Of a DNA stretch of 64,000 nucleotides, positions 46,185 to 54,499 are shown piece by piece. This DNA is from Streptomyces scabiei 87.22 (GTDB lineage: Bacteria > Actinomycetota > Actinomycetes > Streptomycetales > Streptomycetaceae). The notes beneath the pieces were generated by a model. That model ran no database searches. It worked only from the letters and a program-made list of their open reading frames with translations, and was not told the DNA's origin. Position 1 is the first letter of the stretch; each line of letters opens with the position of its first letter. The stretch lies in contig NC_013929.1 of assembly GCF_000091305.1 (NCBI RefSeq), positions 1,364,001 through 1,428,000 of the forward strand, read 5' to 3'. A program made the translations under genes and the position numbers.

Positions 46185-47099
46185 TCAGTCCAGCACATGG
46201 GACGCCTGTCCGTCTGCCGATACGCCCTGGTCCGGGACGTGGGAGGCCCAGTCCAGGATCTGTACGGCGGCGCCGGCCGCCTCCAGACCCCGACAGTGCG
46301 CGTGGTGGCGCAGGGCGATGCCGGTCAGGTCGAGGTGGGGCCCGAAGGCGGGGTGGGCGGTCAGGCGCCGCGCGTACGCCCACAGATGCGGGTGGTCGGC
46401 CACGCGGTGCACGGCGCCGGCGTCCAGGTGCCAGCGGTGCACGGTGTCCAGCCGCACCAGGGCGACCCACAACTCGACGTCGGCGACGGTGAGTTCACCA
46501 CCGAGGACGTACTCCTGCCGGGCGAGCCGGGCGTCCAGCGTCCGCAGGGTGCGCAGCAGGGAGCCCAGTGCGTCGCGGCGCTCCGCCTCGTCGGCGTCGG
46601 CACGGCCGGCGCGCTGGGCGGCGCCGTCCATGCCCTGCGCACAGAGACGTGCGACGCCCTCGATCTCGGCCTCCGCGCCCTCCGGGTACAGCACCGCGCG
46701 GCCGCCGCCGAAGCGCCGGGCGAGGTCGCGCATGATGTCGGGGGCGTGGGTGCTGACGATGCGTCCGGACCAGTCGTCGCTGAGCACCGGCGCCACGGCC
46801 GCCCCGGGGTAGCGGTGCGCGCTCGCCTCGTACAGCGGGCGCAGCGCGGAGTGCTCGCCGTCCGGGCCGTCGGGGACGGCGGGCAGCAGGGTCACGGGGC
46901 AGACGTCCGCCAGTCCGAGGAGGCTGTGGACGACCGCGATGCGCAGGGCGCCCGGACAGGACAGCGACAGGTGGAGCCGGTAGCGGCCCGGCACGGCGTA
47001 GTGACCGCTCCGGGCGTCACAGCCGATCCGGCCCCGGAAGACCGGCAGGGGCCGCGGCGACGGGACGGCGTTCAGGGCGTGGACGGGCATGGCGGACAT
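46185..47099 (-). CDS. Glutathionyl-hydroquinone reductase/GST-like protein (ECM4/YqjG type)
   Basis: A 304-residue thioredoxin-fold/GST protein. Catalytic Cys motif SCPGALRIAVVHSLLGL corresponds to 'CPWAxR' of xi-class GSTs, with Trp replaced by Gly. The helical C-terminal domain has LDARLARQEYVLGGELTVADVELWVALVRLD-type sequence. Actinomycetes usually lack glutathione, so the thiol partner is unclear (mycothiol?). ATG at 47099 has GGGGAG 5 nt upstream. Leader peptide 2 precedes it, tying expression to cysteine supply. It reductively removes thiol groups from quinone conjugates in known relatives. Confidence 0.82.
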   Translation of the reverse strand: MSAMPVHALNAVPSPRPLPVFRGRIGCDARSGHYAVPGRYRLHLSLSCPGALRIAVVHSLLGLADVCPVTLLPAVPDGPDGEHSALRPLYEASAHRYPGAAVAPVLSDDWSGRIVSTHAPDIMRDLARRFGGGRAVLYPEGAEAEIEGVARLCAQGMDGAAQRAGRADADEAERRDALGSLLRTLRTLDARLARQEYVLGGELTVADVELWVALVRLDTVHRWHLDAGAVHRVADHPHLWAYARRLTAHPAFGPHLDLTGIALRHHAHCRGLEAAGAAVQILDWASHVPDQGVSADGQASHVLD

Positions 47100-47264
47100 G
47101 TGTCTCCCCGGGTTCTCGGGCGCGGCCGGACGAGCGCGCGGTGACGCGGCGGCACGGTTCGCGGTGCGGTGGTGTGGCGGTGGTGACGCGAGTACACGGA
47201 CACGCGAGCGGCGGGGCGGGGGCCGCGTCAGCGGGCCGGACGGGCTCGGGTGGGCTCGGACGGG

Positions 47265-47396
47265 TCAGCCGAGGCCGAGGGGGCTTCTCGCGCTGCAGAC
47301 GCGCAGCAGGTCGATGTGCCGGCGGGAGGTCAGCAGAAGGCGCTGCCGGCGTGCGCGCGGTACACGAGTGACCACCGGCTCCAGGCGCCCCATCAT
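47265..47396 (-). CDS. Cysteine-type attenuator leader peptide 2 (upstream of GST-like gene)
   Basis: A 43-residue peptide starting MMGRLEPVV and containing LLTSRRHIDLLRVCSARSPLG. SRRHIDLLRV is the classic core of Streptomyces sulfur leader peptides, with a Cys directly after it. ATG at 47396 (or 47393); GGGA lies upstream. The stop is 165 nt before the GST-like start. It is too short to be caught by ordinary gene finding. Confidence 0.82.
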   Translation of the reverse strand: MMGRLEPVVTRVPRARRQRLLLTSRRHIDLLRVCSARSPLGLG

Positions 47397-47517
47397 TCCC
47401 TATCTGTCCACTAGGAAATACCCCACCTGGAGTGTCGAGCCGGCCGCGGCGCACGTCAAGAGGATGCCCGCCATATGGTCACGACGTCCGAGGGGTGGAC
47501 TCCCTGGACGGCGCCGG

Positions 47518-47985
47518 TCACTCGCCGCCCCTCCTGGCACCGAGCAGCCGTTCCAGCCGGTCGAACCGCTCGTGCAGGGCGCGCACGGTTTCGTCGCCCA
47601 CCTCATGTGCCCTGTGGGCGAGTTGATGCCGCTTCTGTTCCCGGCCCACGAACCAGGCGGCGATGGCGGCGGTGACCATGCCGTACGTGGTGATGCCGAC
47701 GACCATGACGACCGCGCCGACGATCCGGCCCCAGAACGTCACCGGGTAGAAGTCGCCGTACCCGACGGTCGTGGCCGTCTCGACGGACCACCACAGGGCC
47801 TTCGGGTACGAGGTCAGGTTGGCGCGGGGCGCGCCGTCCTCGGCGACGGTGACGGCCCAGGAGCCGAGGAGCATCACCACCGCGAGCACGACGGTGGCCC
47901 CGCCCGCCGCCCGCAGATGGAGGGGACGGCCCCCTTCGCGGCCGAGCAGCAGCTCCACGGCCCTGGTGAGGAACCCGGGCAGCAC
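47518..47985 (-). CDS. Two-TM potassium channel
   Basis: A 155-residue membrane protein with two helices (residues ~29-46 and ~86-110) around a pore loop. The selectivity filter TVGYGD is at residues 73-78 (ALWWSVETATTVGYGDFYPV). The C-terminus is a charged coiled-coil-like tail (HELxxRFDRLERLL). GTG at 47985 lies 3 nt before the end of the upstream GH15 gene's stop, so both genes are likely co-transcribed. There is no RCK or cyclic-nucleotide domain. Confidence 0.92.
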   Translation of the reverse strand: MLPGFLTRAVELLLGREGGRPLHLRAAGGATVVLAVVMLLGSWAVTVAEDGAPRANLTSYPKALWWSVETATTVGYGDFYPVTFWGRIVGAVVMVVGITTYGMVTAAIAAWFVGREQKRHQLAHRAHEVGDETVRALHERFDRLERLLGARRGGE

Positions 47986-47988
47986 CGC

Positions 47989-49857
47989 TCACCCCTCCTT
48001 CTCGGCGGGCGGCGCCTTCGGGTTCTCCCGGCGGGCGTGCGGGGCGTGACGGTCCAGCTCGTAGGCCACCCGGATCAGCGGGACGTGGGTGAACGCCTGC
48101 GGGAAGTTGCCCAGTTGGCGACGGGCCCGGGGGTCGTACTCCTCGGCGAGCAGGCCGACGTCGTTGCGCAGGTCCAGGAGCCGCTCGTACAGGGCACGGG
48201 CCTCGTCCTCGCGGCCGATCAGCAGCAGGGCGTCCGCGAGCCAGAAGGAGCAGGCCAGGAAGGCGCCCTCGCCGCCGCTGAGGCCGTCCGGCGAGTCGGC
48301 GGCGCCCGCCGAGTAGCGTGCCACCAGCCCGTCCGTGAGCAGTTCGCGCTGGACGGCCTCGATGGTGCCGATCACCCGGGGGTCGTCCGGCGGCAGGAAC
48401 CCGGTCTGCGGGATCTGCAGCAGCGCGGCGTCGAGTTCGCGGGAGCCGTACGACTGGGTGAAGGTGCCCCGCACCGGGTCGAAGCCCTTCTCGCAGACCT
48501 CGCGGTGGATACGGTCCCGCACCGCCCGCCACCGCTCCAACGGACCGGGCCGGGAGTGCGCCTCGGCCAGCCGGACCGCCCGGTCGAAGGCGACCCAGCA
48601 CATCACCTTGGAGTGGGTGTAGTGGCGGGGGGCACCGCGCATCTCCCACAGCCCCTGGTCGGGCTCGGACCAGGCCCGTTCCAGGTGTTCCAGGAAGACC
48701 GCCTGGAGGGAGACCAGGTGCTGGCGCGGACGCAGTCCGCAGCCGATGGCCAGATGGATGGCCTCCATCACCTCGCCGGGTACGTCGAGCTGCCGCTGCC
48801 CGGCGGCCGCGTTGCCGATCCGCACCGGGCGCGAGCCCTCGTACCCCGGCAGCCAGTCGGCCTCCCACTCGGTGAGCCGCCGCTCCCCCGCGATGCCGTA
48901 CATGATCTGCACGTCCTCGGGCCGCCCGGCCACCGCCCGCTCCAGCCAGGCCCGCCACGCGTCCGCCTCCGCCTTGAAGCCGCTGCGCAGCAACGCCTCC
49001 AGCGTCATCCCCGCGTCCCGCAGCCAGCAGAAGCGGTAGTCCCAGTTGCGCACGCCGCCGATCTCCTCGGGCAGCGAGGTGGTCGGGGCGGCGACGATGC
49101 CGCCGGTCGGCTGGTACGTCAGGGCCTTGAGGGTGATCAGGGAGCGGGCGACGGCGTCCCGGTAGGGCCCGTCGTACGTCAGTCTGCGCAGCCAGCGGCG
49201 CCAGTACGCCTCCGTGCCGGCCAGCGCCTCGAACGCGTCCACCTCCGGCGGCGCGGGCAGATGGGAGGGGTGCCAGGTCAGCACGAAGGGCACCTTCTCG
49301 CCCGCCGAGACGGGGAAGACGGCGGTGTGGGCCGTGCCGTGGGCGACCGGCCGGACGGGGGTGCGCAGCCACACCGACTCGGGCCCCGCGGTGCCCGTCA
49401 GATGTCCGTCGCGCCGGCGCATCCAGGGCACGACCCCGCCATAGTCGAACCGGAGCCGCAGGTCCATGCGCATGTCGACGGTGCCGGAGAGGCCCTCGAC
49501 GATGCGGACGACGCTGGGGGCGCCGGTCTTGCGGCACGGCATGAAGTCGACGACCCGGACCCGGCCGCCGGCCGTCTCCCATTCCGTCTCCAGGACGAGC
49601 GTGTCGTCCCGGTAGCGGCGGTGGGCGCGGGGGCCGTTCTCGTCCGCCGGCGCGATGCGCCAGCGCCCGTTGTCCTCGTCGCCGAGGAGGGCGGCGAAGC
49701 ACGCGGGCGAGTCGAAGCGCGGGAGACAGAGCCAGTCGACGCTGCCGTCCTTGCCGACGAGGGCGGCGGAGAGGAGATCGCCGATGAGGGCGTAGTCCTC
49801 GATACGGCTGGGCCCGGTGCGGGGGTCGACGCGGGGGCCGGGGGCGGGGTCTGGCAT
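47989..49857 (-). CDS. Glycoside hydrolase family 15 protein (trehalase/glucoamylase-like)
   Basis: A 622-residue enzyme. IEDYALIGDLLSAALVGKDGSVDWLCLPRFDS is the N-terminal signature of actinobacterial GH15 trehalases. An (alpha/alpha)6 barrel follows with GVRNWDYRFCWLRDAGMTLEAL, QLDVPGEVM and GEGAFLACSFWLADAL, the last carrying a Glu in the general acid/base region. No signal peptide, so it likely cleaves intracellular trehalose. ATG at 49857 (MPDPAPGP). It is upstream of the K+ channel gene by 3 nt. Confidence 0.9.
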   Translation of the reverse strand: MPDPAPGPRVDPRTGPSRIEDYALIGDLLSAALVGKDGSVDWLCLPRFDSPACFAALLGDEDNGRWRIAPADENGPRAHRRYRDDTLVLETEWETAGGRVRVVDFMPCRKTGAPSVVRIVEGLSGTVDMRMDLRLRFDYGGVVPWMRRRDGHLTGTAGPESVWLRTPVRPVAHGTAHTAVFPVSAGEKVPFVLTWHPSHLPAPPEVDAFEALAGTEAYWRRWLRRLTYDGPYRDAVARSLITLKALTYQPTGGIVAAPTTSLPEEIGGVRNWDYRFCWLRDAGMTLEALLRSGFKAEADAWRAWLERAVAGRPEDVQIMYGIAGERRLTEWEADWLPGYEGSRPVRIGNAAAGQRQLDVPGEVMEAIHLAIGCGLRPRQHLVSLQAVFLEHLERAWSEPDQGLWEMRGAPRHYTHSKVMCWVAFDRAVRLAEAHSRPGPLERWRAVRDRIHREVCEKGFDPVRGTFTQSYGSRELDAALLQIPQTGFLPPDDPRVIGTIEAVQRELLTDGLVARYSAGAADSPDGLSGGEGAFLACSFWLADALLLIGREDEARALYERLLDLRNDVGLLAEEYDPRARRQLGNFPQAFTHVPLIRVAYELDRHAPHARRENPKAPPAEKEG

Positions 49858-50193
49858 GGGGTCAGTGTCGGGGGGCCGCGGGTGCGGGGCATGCGGGGCG
49901 GGGCGTTCGAGGTGCCCTCGTGGCGTCGTGTCCTCTCGTCGTCGGGGTGGCCGGGCGGCCGGTGCCACGCGCTCGCGCGGGGGAGGACTGTCCGGGAGTC
50001 GATCCGGTACTCGGCCGGACGGGTGACCGCGGGTGGTGTCCGGGAGCGTCGGTGCGCGGTTCTTCATCTTCCGGACGGCCGACGGCCACACCACGGCAGG
50101 GACCGCTCTCCGGCGCGGTCGGAAGCTGCCGGGCACACCGTCGTCCCGCGCGGGACGACGGCCCGGTGAACGGCTCACGGAAAGGACCGGCTC
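49858..50193. other. 336-bp divergent intergenic region
   Basis: It lies between the leftward GH15 gene and the rightward small HTH-like gene. No convincing open frame, hairpin or promoter pair was found. GGAAAGG at 50179-50185 serves the downstream TTG start. Confidence 0.5.
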
Positions 50194-50493
50194 TTGAACG
50201 ACTCGCAGACTCCCCCGGCGGTTCCCCCGGCCGAGCGGATCCGCACCCTCGCGGACATCCTCTCCGGAAGGCTCACGGTGCGGGACGCCGCACACCACCA
50301 CGGCCTCCCGGTGCGGGTCGTCGAGCGGTGGCTCGAGGAGATCCCGGTGGCAGCACCGACGGACCGCACGGCACGGGCGGGACGGCCGGCGCGGGCGCCC
50401 GACGACGGGATCACCCCGGCCCGGACGGGCCCGCGCCCGCTCCCCCGCTGCCGGATCGTCGTGGACGAGATGGTGCAGGGGCTCGGACTCTGA
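50194..50493 (+). CDS. Small hypothetical protein with helix-turn-helix-like segment
   Basis: A 99-residue protein of unknown function. TTG at 50194 has GGAAAGG at good spacing. The first half has RIRTLADILSGRLTVRDAAHHHGLPVRVVERWLEEIP, which looks like a transposase/Sin-type helix-turn-helix. The second half is Arg/Pro-rich and disordered. It could be a DNA-binding accessory protein. It ends about 80 nt before the hydroxyproline operator, co-directional with that operon but probably independent. Confidence 0.55.
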   Translation: MNDSQTPPAVPPAERIRTLADILSGRLTVRDAAHHHGLPVRVVERWLEEIPVAAPTDRTARAGRPARAPDDGITPARTGPRPLPRCRIVVDEMVQGLGL

Positions 50494-50573
50494 CGCTGCT
50501 TCCGGCCGGGGGCGCACGCCTCGCGTCGGGCGATCGGCGGCGGTCTTCCAGGGCTGCGGCGGCCTTCCAGGAC

Positions 50574-50598
50574 TCAGCACCATGTGACATAGTACTGA
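50574..50598 (+). promoter_or_regulatory. Operator of the hydroxyproline operon overlapping the promoter
   Basis: A 25-bp imperfect palindrome: the left arm TCAGCACCATGT matches the inverse of the right arm in 10 of 12 positions. Its inverse strand contains TCAGTAC-T-ATGTCACA, shared with 53541-53556 (C instead of T). It ends one base before the GTG start and overlaps a -10-like CATAGT (50588-50593). The likely ligand is the GntR protein at 55536. Confidence 0.6.
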
Positions 50599-50599
50599 T

Positions 50600-51766
50600 G
50601 TGACCGAGCGACTGACCTGCGACGTCGTGGTTGTCGGAGCGGGAATGGTGGGCGCGGCCTGCGCCCTGTACGCGGCCCGGGCGGGCCTGGACGTCGTCGT
50701 GGTGGACCGCGGCCCGGTGGGCGGCGGCACGACCGGCGCCGGTGAGGGCAACATCCTGGTCTCCGACAAGGAGCCCGGCCCGGAACTCGAACTCGCCCTG
50801 CTGTCCCACCGCCTGTGGGCGGAACTGGCCGCCGAGCCGGAGCTGGGAAAGACGTTCGAGTACGAGGCGAAGGGCGGACTCGTCGTCGCCTCCGCCACGG
50901 CGGGACTCGCCGCGCTGGAGCGGTTCGCCGCCGGGCAGCGGGCCTCGGGAGTGGAGGCGGTGTCCGTCCCCGCGGACCGGCTCCCCGACCTGGAACCGCA
51001 CCTGGCGCCCGGTCTCGCGGGCGGTGTGCACTATCCGCAGGACGCCCAGGTCATGCCCACCCTGGCCGCCGCCCGTCTCCTGCGGGCCTCCGGCGCCCGG
51101 CTGCTCACCGGCCGGACCGTGACCGAGGTACTGCGCGCGCCGGACGGTGCCGTGCGCGGCGTGCGGACCGACCGGGGCGACGTCCACTCCCCGGCGGTCG
51201 TCAACGCGGCCGGGACCTGGGGCGGGGAACTGGCAGCGCTCGCCGGGGTCACCCTCCCCGTCCTGCCCCGCCGCGGCTTCGTGATCGTCACCGAACCCCT
51301 GCCACCGAGGGTGCGGCACAAGGTGTACGCCGCCGACTACGTGGCCGACGTGGCCAGCGACTCGGCGGCACTGCAGACCTCCCCGGTCGTCGAGGGCACG
51401 GCCGCGGGCCCCGTGCTGATCGGCGCGAGCCGCGAACGGGTCGGCTTCGACCGGTCGTTCTCCCTGCCCGCGGTCCGCGCGCTCGCGGCGGGCGCGACCC
51501 GGTTGTTCCCGTTCCTGGAAGAGGTGCGCGCGATGCGGACGTACACGGGCTTCCGGCCCTACATGCCGGACCATCTGCCCGCGATCGGGCCGGACCCCCG
51601 GGCCCCTGGCCTGTTCCACGCGTGCGGCCACGAGGGCGCCGGGATCGGGCTGGCCACCGGGACCGGACGGCTGATCGCCCAGGTACTCGGCGGCGGACCG
51701 CCCGAGCTGGACCTCGGACCGTTCCGCCCGGACCGGTTCGAGGCGTACGAGGGGGAAGCGGCATGA
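50600..51766 (+). CDS. FAD-dependent amino acid dehydrogenase subunit (D-hydroxyproline dehydrogenase, DAO-type)
   Basis: A 388-residue D-amino-acid-oxidase-fold flavoprotein. VVVVGAGMVGAACALYAARAG is the FAD motif. GAGEGNILVSDKEPGPELELAL and the C-terminal TYTGFRPYMPDHLPAIGP and CGHEGAGIGLATGTGRL are typical of the beta subunit of HcnC/hydroxyproline dehydrogenases. It oxidises cis-4-hydroxy-D-proline to the pyrroline in complex with the next two gene products. GTG at 50600 lacks a Shine-Dalgarno site and is 7 nt after a -10-like box, suggesting a leaderless transcript. It overlaps the ferredoxin-like gene by ATGA. Confidence 0.88.
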   Translation: MTERLTCDVVVVGAGMVGAACALYAARAGLDVVVVDRGPVGGGTTGAGEGNILVSDKEPGPELELALLSHRLWAELAAEPELGKTFEYEAKGGLVVASATAGLAALERFAAGQRASGVEAVSVPADRLPDLEPHLAPGLAGGVHYPQDAQVMPTLAAARLLRASGARLLTGRTVTEVLRAPDGAVRGVRTDRGDVHSPAVVNAAGTWGGELAALAGVTLPVLPRRGFVIVTEPLPPRVRHKVYAADYVADVASDSAALQTSPVVEGTAAGPVLIGASRERVGFDRSFSLPAVRALAAGATRLFPFLEEVRAMRTYTGFRPYMPDHLPAIGPDPRAPGLFHACGHEGAGIGLATGTGRLIAQVLGGGPPELDLGPFRPDRFEAYEGEAA

Positions 51767-52062
51767 ACCCGCTGGAACTGGCGGGGGCCGCGCCCGGCCC
51801 CGCCTTCACCGTCACGCTCGACGGACGTGCCGTGGAGGCCCTGCCGGGGCAGACGGTCGGGGCGGCGCTCTGGGCCGCCGGGGTCACGTCCTGGCGGACC
51901 ACCCGGGGCGCGGGCCGCCCCCGGGGCGTCTTCTGCGGCATCGGCGTGTGCTTCGACTGCCTGGTGACCGTCAACGGCCGCCCCAATCAACGGGCCTGCC
52001 TGGTCCCGGTCCGGCCGGGCGACACGATCGGCACGCAGGACGGGACGGGCCATGAGCACTGA
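51763..52062 (+). CDS. (2Fe-2S) small subunit of D-hydroxyproline dehydrogenase
   Basis: A 99-residue ferredoxin-like protein. The cluster motif GVFCGIGVCFDCLVTVNG gives Cys-x4-Cys-x2-Cys, with a fourth Cys in NQRACLVPV. This is the HcnA/gamma-type small subunit passing electrons between the flavoprotein subunits. ATG at 51763 overlaps the upstream stop, and the next gene starts 11 nt before its end. Complex formation is inferred from gene order. Confidence 0.9.
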   Translation: MNPLELAGAAPGPAFTVTLDGRAVEALPGQTVGAALWAAGVTSWRTTRGAGRPRGVFCGIGVCFDCLVTVNGRPNQRACLVPVRPGDTIGTQDGTGHEH

Positions 52063-53491
52063 GCCGGCATCCCCCCGGCTGGCGGTCGTCGGCGCCGGTC
52101 CCGCGGGCCTCGCCGCGGCTCTGGCAGCGGCCGGAACGGGCGTACGGGTGACGGTGCTCGACGCCGCCGAGGCACCCGGCGGACAGTTCTACCGGCAGCC
52201 CGCGGCCGGGCTCGGCGCCCGGCGTCCGCGGGCGCTGCACCACCAGTGGCGCACCTGGCGGCGGCTGAGCGAGGGCCTCGACCGGCAGATCGCCGCCGGG
52301 CGGGTCACCCATCTCCCGGACCACCATGTGTGGTGCGTGGAGCGGCACCCCGACGGCTCTCGGCCCTTCACCGTCCACGCCCTGCTCGGCCCCGCCCAGG
52401 AGCGGCCCGTCGAGGTGCGCGCGGACGCCGTCCTCCTCGCGACCGGCGGCTACGAGAAGGTGCTGCCCTTCCCCGGCTGGACGCTGCCCGGTGTGGTCAC
52501 CGCCGGGGGCGCGCAGGCCATGCTCAAGGGCTCCCTCGTGGTGCCCGGCCGTACGGCGGTCGTCGCGGGGACCGGGCCGCTGCTGCTGCCGGTGGCGACC
52601 GGGCTCGCGGCGGCGGGCGTCACGGTGGCCGCGCTGGTGGAGTCGGCGGACCCGAGGGCCCTGGCACGGCGGAGCGGAGCGCTGGCGGGCCGGGCGGACA
52701 AGCTCGTCGAAGGGGCCGGGTACGCGGTGGAGTTGCTGCGCCGCCGGGTGCGGACCCTCGTGCGGCACACGGTCGTCGAGGCGCACGGCGCAGACCGGCT
52801 GGAGGCGGTGACCGTCGCCGCGCTCGATGCCGAGGGGCGGGTCCGGCCCGGCACCGAGCGGCGCATCCCCTGCGACACCCTGGCCGTCGGGTACGGCATG
52901 CTGCCGCACACCGACCTCGCCGGGACGCTGGGCTGCCGCGTCGAGCCCGACGGAACGCGCGTCCGGGCCGACGACGAGCAGCGCACCGACGTGCCGGGGG
53001 TCTGGGCGGCGGGCGAGACCACCGGGATCGGTGGCGCGGCCCTCTCCCTGGCCGAGGGCCATATCGCCGGACGGTCCGCCGCCGCCCGTCTCCTGGGCCG
53101 GGTGCCGGACCCCGGCGAGTGGGCGGAGGCCGCCGGGTCCCGTGACCGGCTGCGGAAGTTCTTCGAGGTTCTCGACACGGTGTACGTCCCACCGGCGCGC
53201 TGGGCCGAGCGGGTCACCGACGCCACGGTCGTCTGCCGCTGCGAGGAGGTCACCGCCGGGGCGGTCCGTGAGGCCGTCGGGGAGCTGGGCGCGGGGGATC
53301 TACGGACGGTCAAACTGCTGACCCGTGCCGGGATGGGCTGGTGCCAGGGCCGGATGTGCGGGCCCGCGGTGGCCGGGATCGCCGGCTGCCCGCAGACCGC
53401 GACCCGGCTGCCGCTCGCGCGGCCTGTCCCGCTGGGCGTGCTGGCCCGCGCGGGGCGCACCCCCGAGGAGGACCACGACGGATCCCCCTGA
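52052..53491 (+). CDS. FAD/NAD(P)-binding alpha subunit of D-hydroxyproline dehydrogenase
   Basis: A 479-residue pyridine-nucleotide-disulfide-oxidoreductase-like subunit (HcnB-type). LAVVGAGPAGLAAALAAAG binds FAD. VLLATGGYEKVLPFPGWTLPG and GVWAAGETTGIGGAALSLAEGHIAG are typical. The C-terminal BFD-like 2Fe-2S domain has CRCEEVTAGAVREAV and GMGWCQGRMCGPA. ATG at 52052 overlaps the small subunit. It probably forms the three-subunit dehydrogenase with the previous two genes. Confidence 0.9.
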   Translation: MSTEPASPRLAVVGAGPAGLAAALAAAGTGVRVTVLDAAEAPGGQFYRQPAAGLGARRPRALHHQWRTWRRLSEGLDRQIAAGRVTHLPDHHVWCVERHPDGSRPFTVHALLGPAQERPVEVRADAVLLATGGYEKVLPFPGWTLPGVVTAGGAQAMLKGSLVVPGRTAVVAGTGPLLLPVATGLAAAGVTVAALVESADPRALARRSGALAGRADKLVEGAGYAVELLRRRVRTLVRHTVVEAHGADRLEAVTVAALDAEGRVRPGTERRIPCDTLAVGYGMLPHTDLAGTLGCRVEPDGTRVRADDEQRTDVPGVWAAGETTGIGGAALSLAEGHIAGRSAAARLLGRVPDPGEWAEAAGSRDRLRKFFEVLDTVYVPPARWAERVTDATVVCRCEEVTAGAVREAVGELGAGDLRTVKLLTRAGMGWCQGRMCGPAVAGIAGCPQTATRLPLARPVPLGVLARAGRTPEEDHDGSP

Positions 53492-53540
53492 TCCCCCTGG
53501 TCCACCGGCACCCTGCCACGGCGGTCACACCGACCGTCCC

Positions 53541-53556
53541 TCAGTACCATGTCACA
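53541..53556 (+). promoter_or_regulatory. Second copy of the hydroxyproline operator motif
   Basis: TCAGTACCATGTCACA matches the inverse-strand core at 50574-50598 in 15 of 16 positions. It lies 22 nt before the deaminase start. Only one half-site is well conserved. It suggests an internal regulated promoter. Confidence 0.5.
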
Positions 53557-53577
53557 CTCCACGGAGAGGGAATCCCC

Positions 53578-54474
53578 ATGACCACCACCGAGAACCGTCC
53601 CTGGCGCGGTGTCCTCGTCGCCACCGCGCTCCCCCTGCGCGACGATCTCTCCGTCGACCTCGACGCCTACGCGGAACACTGCGCGTGGCTGGTCGAGAAC
53701 GGCTGTGACGGCGTCGTGCCGAACGGTTCGCTCGGCGAGTACCAGGTGCTGACGCCCGAGGAGCGGATCAAGGTCGTCGAGACGGCCGTGGCCGCGATCG
53801 GCGGCGCGCGCGTGATGCCGGGGGTCGCCGCGTACGGCTCCGCCGAGTCCCGGCGCTGGGCCGAGCGGGCACGGGACGCGGGCTGCGCGTCGGTGATGCT
53901 GCTGCCGCCGAACGCGTACCGCGCCGACGAGCGGTCGGTGCTCGCGCACTACGCGGAGGTCGCGAAGGCGGGCCTGCCGGTCGTGGCGTACAACAACCCG
54001 ATCGACACCAAGGTCGACCTCGTCCCCGAACTGCTCGCCAAGCTGCACGGCGAGGGGTACATCCGGGCCGTCAAGGAGTTCTCCGGCGATGTCCGGCGGG
54101 CGTACCAGCTCGCCGAACTGGCCCCGGACCTGGACCTGTTGATCGGCGCGGACGACGTGCTGCTGGAGCTGGCGCTCGCGGGCGCCAAGGGCTGGGTCGC
54201 GGGATACCCGAACGCCCTGCCGGCCGCGACGGTGGAGCTGTACCACGCGGCGGTGGACGGCGACCTCGCGACGGCCAAGGGACTGTACGAGCAGCTGCAC
54301 CCGCTGCTGCGCTGGGACTCCAAGGTCGAGTTCGTCCAGGCCATCAAGTTGTCGATGGACATCGTGGGCCGGCCCGGGGGACGCTGCCGCCCGCCCCGGG
54401 TGGAACTGCTGCCGGAGCAGGAGGCCGTGATCCGGGCCGCCACCGAGAAGGCCGTCGCCGCCGGCCTCGCGTAA
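53578..54474 (+). CDS. Pyrroline-4-hydroxy-2-carboxylate deaminase-like DapA/NAL family protein
   Basis: A 298-residue (beta/alpha)8 lyase. NGSLGEYQVLTPEER is the substrate carboxylate loop (GxxGE). PVVAYNNPIDTKVDL has the conserved Tyr. YIRAVKEFSGDVRRAYQL contains the Schiff-base Lys. By context it deaminates delta1-pyrroline-4-hydroxy-2-carboxylate to 2-oxoglutarate semialdehyde. ATG at 53578; GGAGAGGG (53563-53570) precedes it. The operator copy upstream allows separate control. It is followed 25 nt later by the epimerase gene. Confidence 0.86.
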   Translation: MTTTENRPWRGVLVATALPLRDDLSVDLDAYAEHCAWLVENGCDGVVPNGSLGEYQVLTPEERIKVVETAVAAIGGARVMPGVAAYGSAESRRWAERARDAGCASVMLLPPNAYRADERSVLAHYAEVAKAGLPVVAYNNPIDTKVDLVPELLAKLHGEGYIRAVKEFSGDVRRAYQLAELAPDLDLLIGADDVLLELALAGAKGWVAGYPNALPAATVELYHAAVDGDLATAKGLYEQLHPLLRWDSKVEFVQAIKLSMDIVGRPGGRCRPPRVELLPEQEAVIRAATEKAVAAGLA

Positions 54475-54499
54475 CCACGACGGAAAGGAGGATCCGGAC

